This document shows positions 61,469 to 64,000 of a DNA stretch of 64,000 bases, piece after piece (within the stretch, counting starts at the first letter, position 1; the number at the start of each line of letters is the position of its first letter). The DNA comes from an uncultured Acetatifactor sp. (GTDB lineage Bacteria; Bacillota; Clostridia; Lachnospirales; Lachnospiraceae), in assembly GCA_910577665.1 (NCBI GenBank), contig CAJTOJ010000006.1, positions 62,001 through 126,000 of the forward strand. The letters run 5' to 3'. Under the pieces are notes generated by a model. It was not told the origin of the DNA, did not search any database, and saw only the letters and a program-made list of their open reading frames with translations. The position numbers and the translations under genes are program-made.

Positions 61469-61780
61469 TTAATCCAGATGAAATACGGCCTGCAGGTCAG
61501 TGCTCACAGGACTGTTGTCCGGATTGGTCTCCATGATGTCTGCCATGAAATCCCACCATTTACGGTTGATGGCAGTGTCGGCCCCCCTGGCCCACAGCTC
61601 CTCATCCTGGATCTCTATGTAGCCGAACAGGGTAAGTGTCTCCTTGTCCAGGAAAATGGTGTAATTCTTCCCGCCATGTGCATGAATCATATCCTGCATT
61701 TCGGGCCACAGCTCATTGTGGCGCTTCTCGTACTCTGCTTCCTGCCCGGGATACAGTTTCATCTTAAATCCTTTGATCAT
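61469..61780 (-). CDS. rhaM: L-rhamnose mutarotase
   Basis: A 103-residue enzyme that interconverts the alpha and beta anomers of L-rhamnose. The conserved core KRHNELWPEMQDMI, NYTIFLDKETLTLFGYIE and INRKWWDFMADIM are present, as is the terminal AVFHLD. The length is typical. No other rhamnose genes are in the window. It is followed on the minus strand by the convergent dehydrogenase gene. Confidence 0.92.
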   Translation of the reverse strand: MIKGFKMKLYPGQEAEYEKRHNELWPEMQDMIHAHGGKNYTIFLDKETLTLFGYIEIQDEELWARGADTAINRKWWDFMADIMETNPDNSPVSTDLQAVFHLD

Positions 61781-61939
61781 CTCATACCTTCTTTCCGCAC
61801 TGCTTCCTGTTCCCCCAGGTCCATAAAGTGCACCCTGCTACAGGCAGTGCTAAATTTGAAAACCCATTGTCCAGCCTGCACTGAAAAGCCCGTGCTTTCG
61901 CACTCTTTGTCTGACTTCGCCAAACGCTTTCTCGCTTGT

Positions 61940-61991
61940 AACCGCATAAGAAAACAAATAGTGTTTCGCCGCTTGTTTTTCTTATGCGGTT
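61940..61991. terminator. Long hairpin between MATE and rhaM genes
   Basis: AACCGCATAAGAAAACAA (61940-61957) pairs with TTGTTTTTCTTATGCGGTT (61973-61991), with one extra T. It lies 43 bp after the MATE stop codon on the minus strand and probably ends that transcript; the weak sequence symmetry could serve both directions. Confidence 0.55.
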
Positions 61992-62034
61992 ATTATATCA
62001 ATATCCCTGACAGGTTACAATAGTTTTCTGATTC

Positions 62035-63432
62035 TCATCTCTCCCCCACAATATTGTGGATCCATATGCCCTTCTTCACCAGCACAAACCCGATCACGCA
62101 TTTAATCAGATCCAGGAGCTGGCAGCACAGGTACAAAGGTGCAATGGGCAGTACCGTATACCGGCTTAATACATAGGCCACCGGTATACTGGCGCACCAC
62201 AGGAAAACGCTGTCGAAAAGGAATGTGACGATGGTCTTGCCTCCGGAACGCAGGGTAAAATAGGTGGTATGCATGAAAGCCCACATGGGCATGCAAAGGG
62301 CCGCCATCCGAAGTAACACTGTAGCCAGGGCCTTAATCTGGTCCGTGGTATTGTAGAGCATGGGGAACAGGGGTGCAAGCAGGATCATCAGCGCTCCCAG
62401 TACCAGGCAGCTCATAACAGCAAAGGCAATGAGTTTCCTGTCCGTATCTTTGGCCTCCTCCATTTTTCCTGCACCCAGAAGCTGTCCCACGATGATGGAC
62501 AGGGCGCTGCCCATGGCTACAAACACCACATTGAACAGGTTGGAGATGGTGCTGGAGATATTCATGGCAGCCACCGCATCCAGCCCCCGCATGGAATAAC
62601 ACTGGGTCATCATGGCCGTACCCGCCGCCCAGAGGATCTCGTTTACCAACAAGGGGGTGCCCTTTTTCACAATATTCACGGAGAGCTGGCCTGGGATGCG
62701 CCATTCCCGGTAGACTCCAATGACAAATGGCATCCTGTCCGTATGCCTGTGGGTCCAGATGACCACAATTGCCGCCTGCACGTACCGCGAAATCACAGTG
62801 GCAACGGCGGCGCCCACCACGCCCATTTCCGGGAATCCGAACTTCCCGAAGATCAGCAGGTAATTCAGCACCAGGTTCACCAGCACAGCCACCACCCCGG
62901 CAGTCATGGGCAGCTTCGTCTCCCCGCATTCCCGCAGGGTGCTGGCATAGATTTCCTCTATTACAAAGGGGAGCAGGCCGGTGAGCATCACTGCCAGGTA
63001 CCGTCTGCCATGTTCCAGGGTGGCCTGCAGGGCCAGATCATTGCCCTCCCCGTGAAGGTACAGCAATATCAGCCTGTCCCCGGAAGAGAGCAGCAACAGA
63101 ATTCCCAGAACCAGGATACCTGCACATACATATAGTTTAAAGCGGATGGTGTGCTGGACTCCCTTATAATTTTTGCAGCCGTAATACTGGGCGCCGAAGA
63201 TCCCCACACCGGAGATGGCGCCGAAGATGGCCAGGTTAAACACCATGAGCAGCTGGTTGACTATAGCGATGCCGGACATCTGTTCCGTACCGATCCGTCC
63301 AACCATGATATTGTCCAGAAGGCTCACGAAATTGGTGATACCGTTCTGGATAATCATGGGTACTGCAACCCCCAGTACCATTTTGTAAAAAGCTTTGTCG
63401 CCGATTAGTTTTCTTCTGATCTCCATAGACAC
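62035..63432 (-). CDS. MATE-family multidrug/toxin efflux transporter
   Basis: A 465-residue, 12-helix membrane protein. The MATE signatures are visible: VAVPMIIQNGITNFVSLLDN near the N-terminus, MVGRIGTEQMSGIAIV and, at the second half, GTAMMTQCYSMRGLDAVAAM and VFVAMGSALSIIVGQLLGAG. It is expected to export organic cations or drugs using an Na+ or H+ gradient. The substrate and the coupling ion cannot be decided from sequence. It is monocistronic, with a hairpin following it. Confidence 0.92.
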   Translation of the reverse strand: MSMEIRRKLIGDKAFYKMVLGVAVPMIIQNGITNFVSLLDNIMVGRIGTEQMSGIAIVNQLLMVFNLAIFGAISGVGIFGAQYYGCKNYKGVQHTIRFKLYVCAGILVLGILLLLSSGDRLILLYLHGEGNDLALQATLEHGRRYLAVMLTGLLPFVIEEIYASTLRECGETKLPMTAGVVAVLVNLVLNYLLIFGKFGFPEMGVVGAAVATVISRYVQAAIVVIWTHRHTDRMPFVIGVYREWRIPGQLSVNIVKKGTPLLVNEILWAAGTAMMTQCYSMRGLDAVAAMNISSTISNLFNVVFVAMGSALSIIVGQLLGAGKMEEAKDTDRKLIAFAVMSCLVLGALMILLAPLFPMLYNTTDQIKALATVLLRMAALCMPMWAFMHTTYFTLRSGGKTIVTFLFDSVFLWCASIPVAYVLSRYTVLPIAPLYLCCQLLDLIKCVIGFVLVKKGIWIHNIVGER

Positions 63433-63650
63433 TCCCGTTCCTTACGTCAATACAGTTTATCTGGTTCCTCTGGCTTTCTTCCTGCCAAAAAGGGCAACGT
63501 GATTTATTCTACACCGCTGCCCCTGCATTTGTCTATGTATTTTCTTGTCCACGAAACTGTATTATCGTTGCTGTTCACGGCTACGCCGTCCATGGAAACA
63601 GGATGTACACAAAATGAGCAAAGAATGAACGGAAAATTTTCCGGCAGAAG

Positions 63651-64000
63651 TTACCTGCGCCCGCGGCCATACAGCATGGCCATATTCCGCATCCGCTGTG
63701 CCAGTTCCTGTGTAAAGTCCTCCTTCCCCATGCGCCACTCCCAATTGTCCCCCAGGGTGGAAGGCGTGTTGATCCGTGCCTTTCCACCCAGCTCCAGGTA
63801 GTCCTGCATAGGTATCACAGCCAGGTCCGCCACAGAAGAGAGTGCCGCCCGGATGAACTCCCAGCAGACTTCTTCTACATTGTTGCACTTCCCCAGGTTC
63901 AAATATTCATCGCAGATCTCCCGGTCCTCAGGTGGCAGCTTGCTGTACCAGCCGATGCAGGTGTCATTGTCATGGGTGCCGGTATATACCACACAGTTGC
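63651..64000 (-). CDS. malQ: 4-alpha-glucanotransferase, C-terminal part (5' end outside window)
   Basis: The last ~115 residues of a GH77 amylomaltase, which transfers alpha-1,4-glucan segments between maltodextrins. The visible motifs are VVYTGTHDNDT (conserved near the active site), IRAALSSVADLAVIPMQDYL and NTPSTLGDNWEWRMG. The gene continues past the right edge of the window. The stop codon is at 63651-63653. Confidence 0.93.
   Translation of the reverse strand, partial: NCVVYTGTHDNDTCIGWYSKLPPEDREICDEYLNLGKCNNVEEVCWEFIRAALSSVADLAVIPMQDYLELGGKARINTPSTLGDNWEWRMGKEDFTQELAQRMRNMAMLYGRGRR

Overview
The window looks like a chromosomal segment of a gut-type Lachnospiraceae/Clostridia bacterium (Firmicutes). 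The basis is mid-range GC, strong AGGAGG-type ribosome binding sites, a T-box leader, VanW and VanR/VanS-like proteins, reverse rubrerythrin with PerR, and a sortase-assembled pilus locus with LPXTG proteins. Most genes are on the minus strand. No rRNA, tRNA or CRISPR array was seen. Species assignment is not possible from reading alone.

Layout. 1-2.7 kb: 3' end of leuS, a Nudix hydrolase and a metallo-beta-lactamase-fold hydrolase. 2.8-9.5 kb: an Rpn-type nuclease gene, then a tandemly duplicated two-gene cassette (a 117-aa secreted Cys-pair protein plus a ~730-aa solute-binding-like lipoprotein). 9.9-12.8 kb: an XRE regulator, then a promoter, a tryptophan T-box and trpB-trpA, where a REP-like repeat supplies the end of trpA. 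13-18.5 kb: VanW protein, AIR-synthase-like protein, lipoprotein, TrmL, Hpt protein and an HD-GYP response regulator. 19-26 kb: a 34-aa membrane peptide, a membrane-anchored hypothetical, and an operon galK-galT-phosphoesterase-radical SAM-exonuclease. 26.8-30.5 kb: an ECF sigma factor broken by a frameshift at a G7 run, a membrane protein, an ABC ATPase and a permease. 30.6-36 kb: RluA- and RsmF-type RNA modification enzymes and a two-component system. 36-37.5 kb: perR, reverse rubrerythrin and rubredoxin (peroxide/oxygen defence). 37.7-40.2 kb: an AAA ATPase pair, decayed mobile-type debris and an AT-rich dapB-like gene of probable foreign origin.

40.3-59.5 kb is the most striking region: an ~18-kb surface-fibre locus. 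In transcription order after a SARP/BTAD-type regulator it encodes a 1896-aa LPETG adhesin, an LPSTG shaft pilin, a class C sortase, a coiled-coil protein, a conventional signal peptidase I, a secreted pilin-like protein, two proteins with SipW-type signal peptides, two more secreted or anchored proteins, a SipW-type signal peptidase and, past a Uma2-family gene, a class B sortase. The adhesin carries 24 copies of an H-x-H-x4-C module with paired cysteines, and the shaft pilin carries two more. This suggests a metal-binding or disulfide-rich stalk. The locus combines sortase-pilus and TasA-like (SipW) machinery.

60-64 kb: a D-lactate-type dehydrogenase, L-rhamnose mutarotase, a MATE transporter and the 3' end of malQ.

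Four families of short interspersed palindromic repeats (A-D in the entries) sit between genes, several abutting or supplying gene ends.
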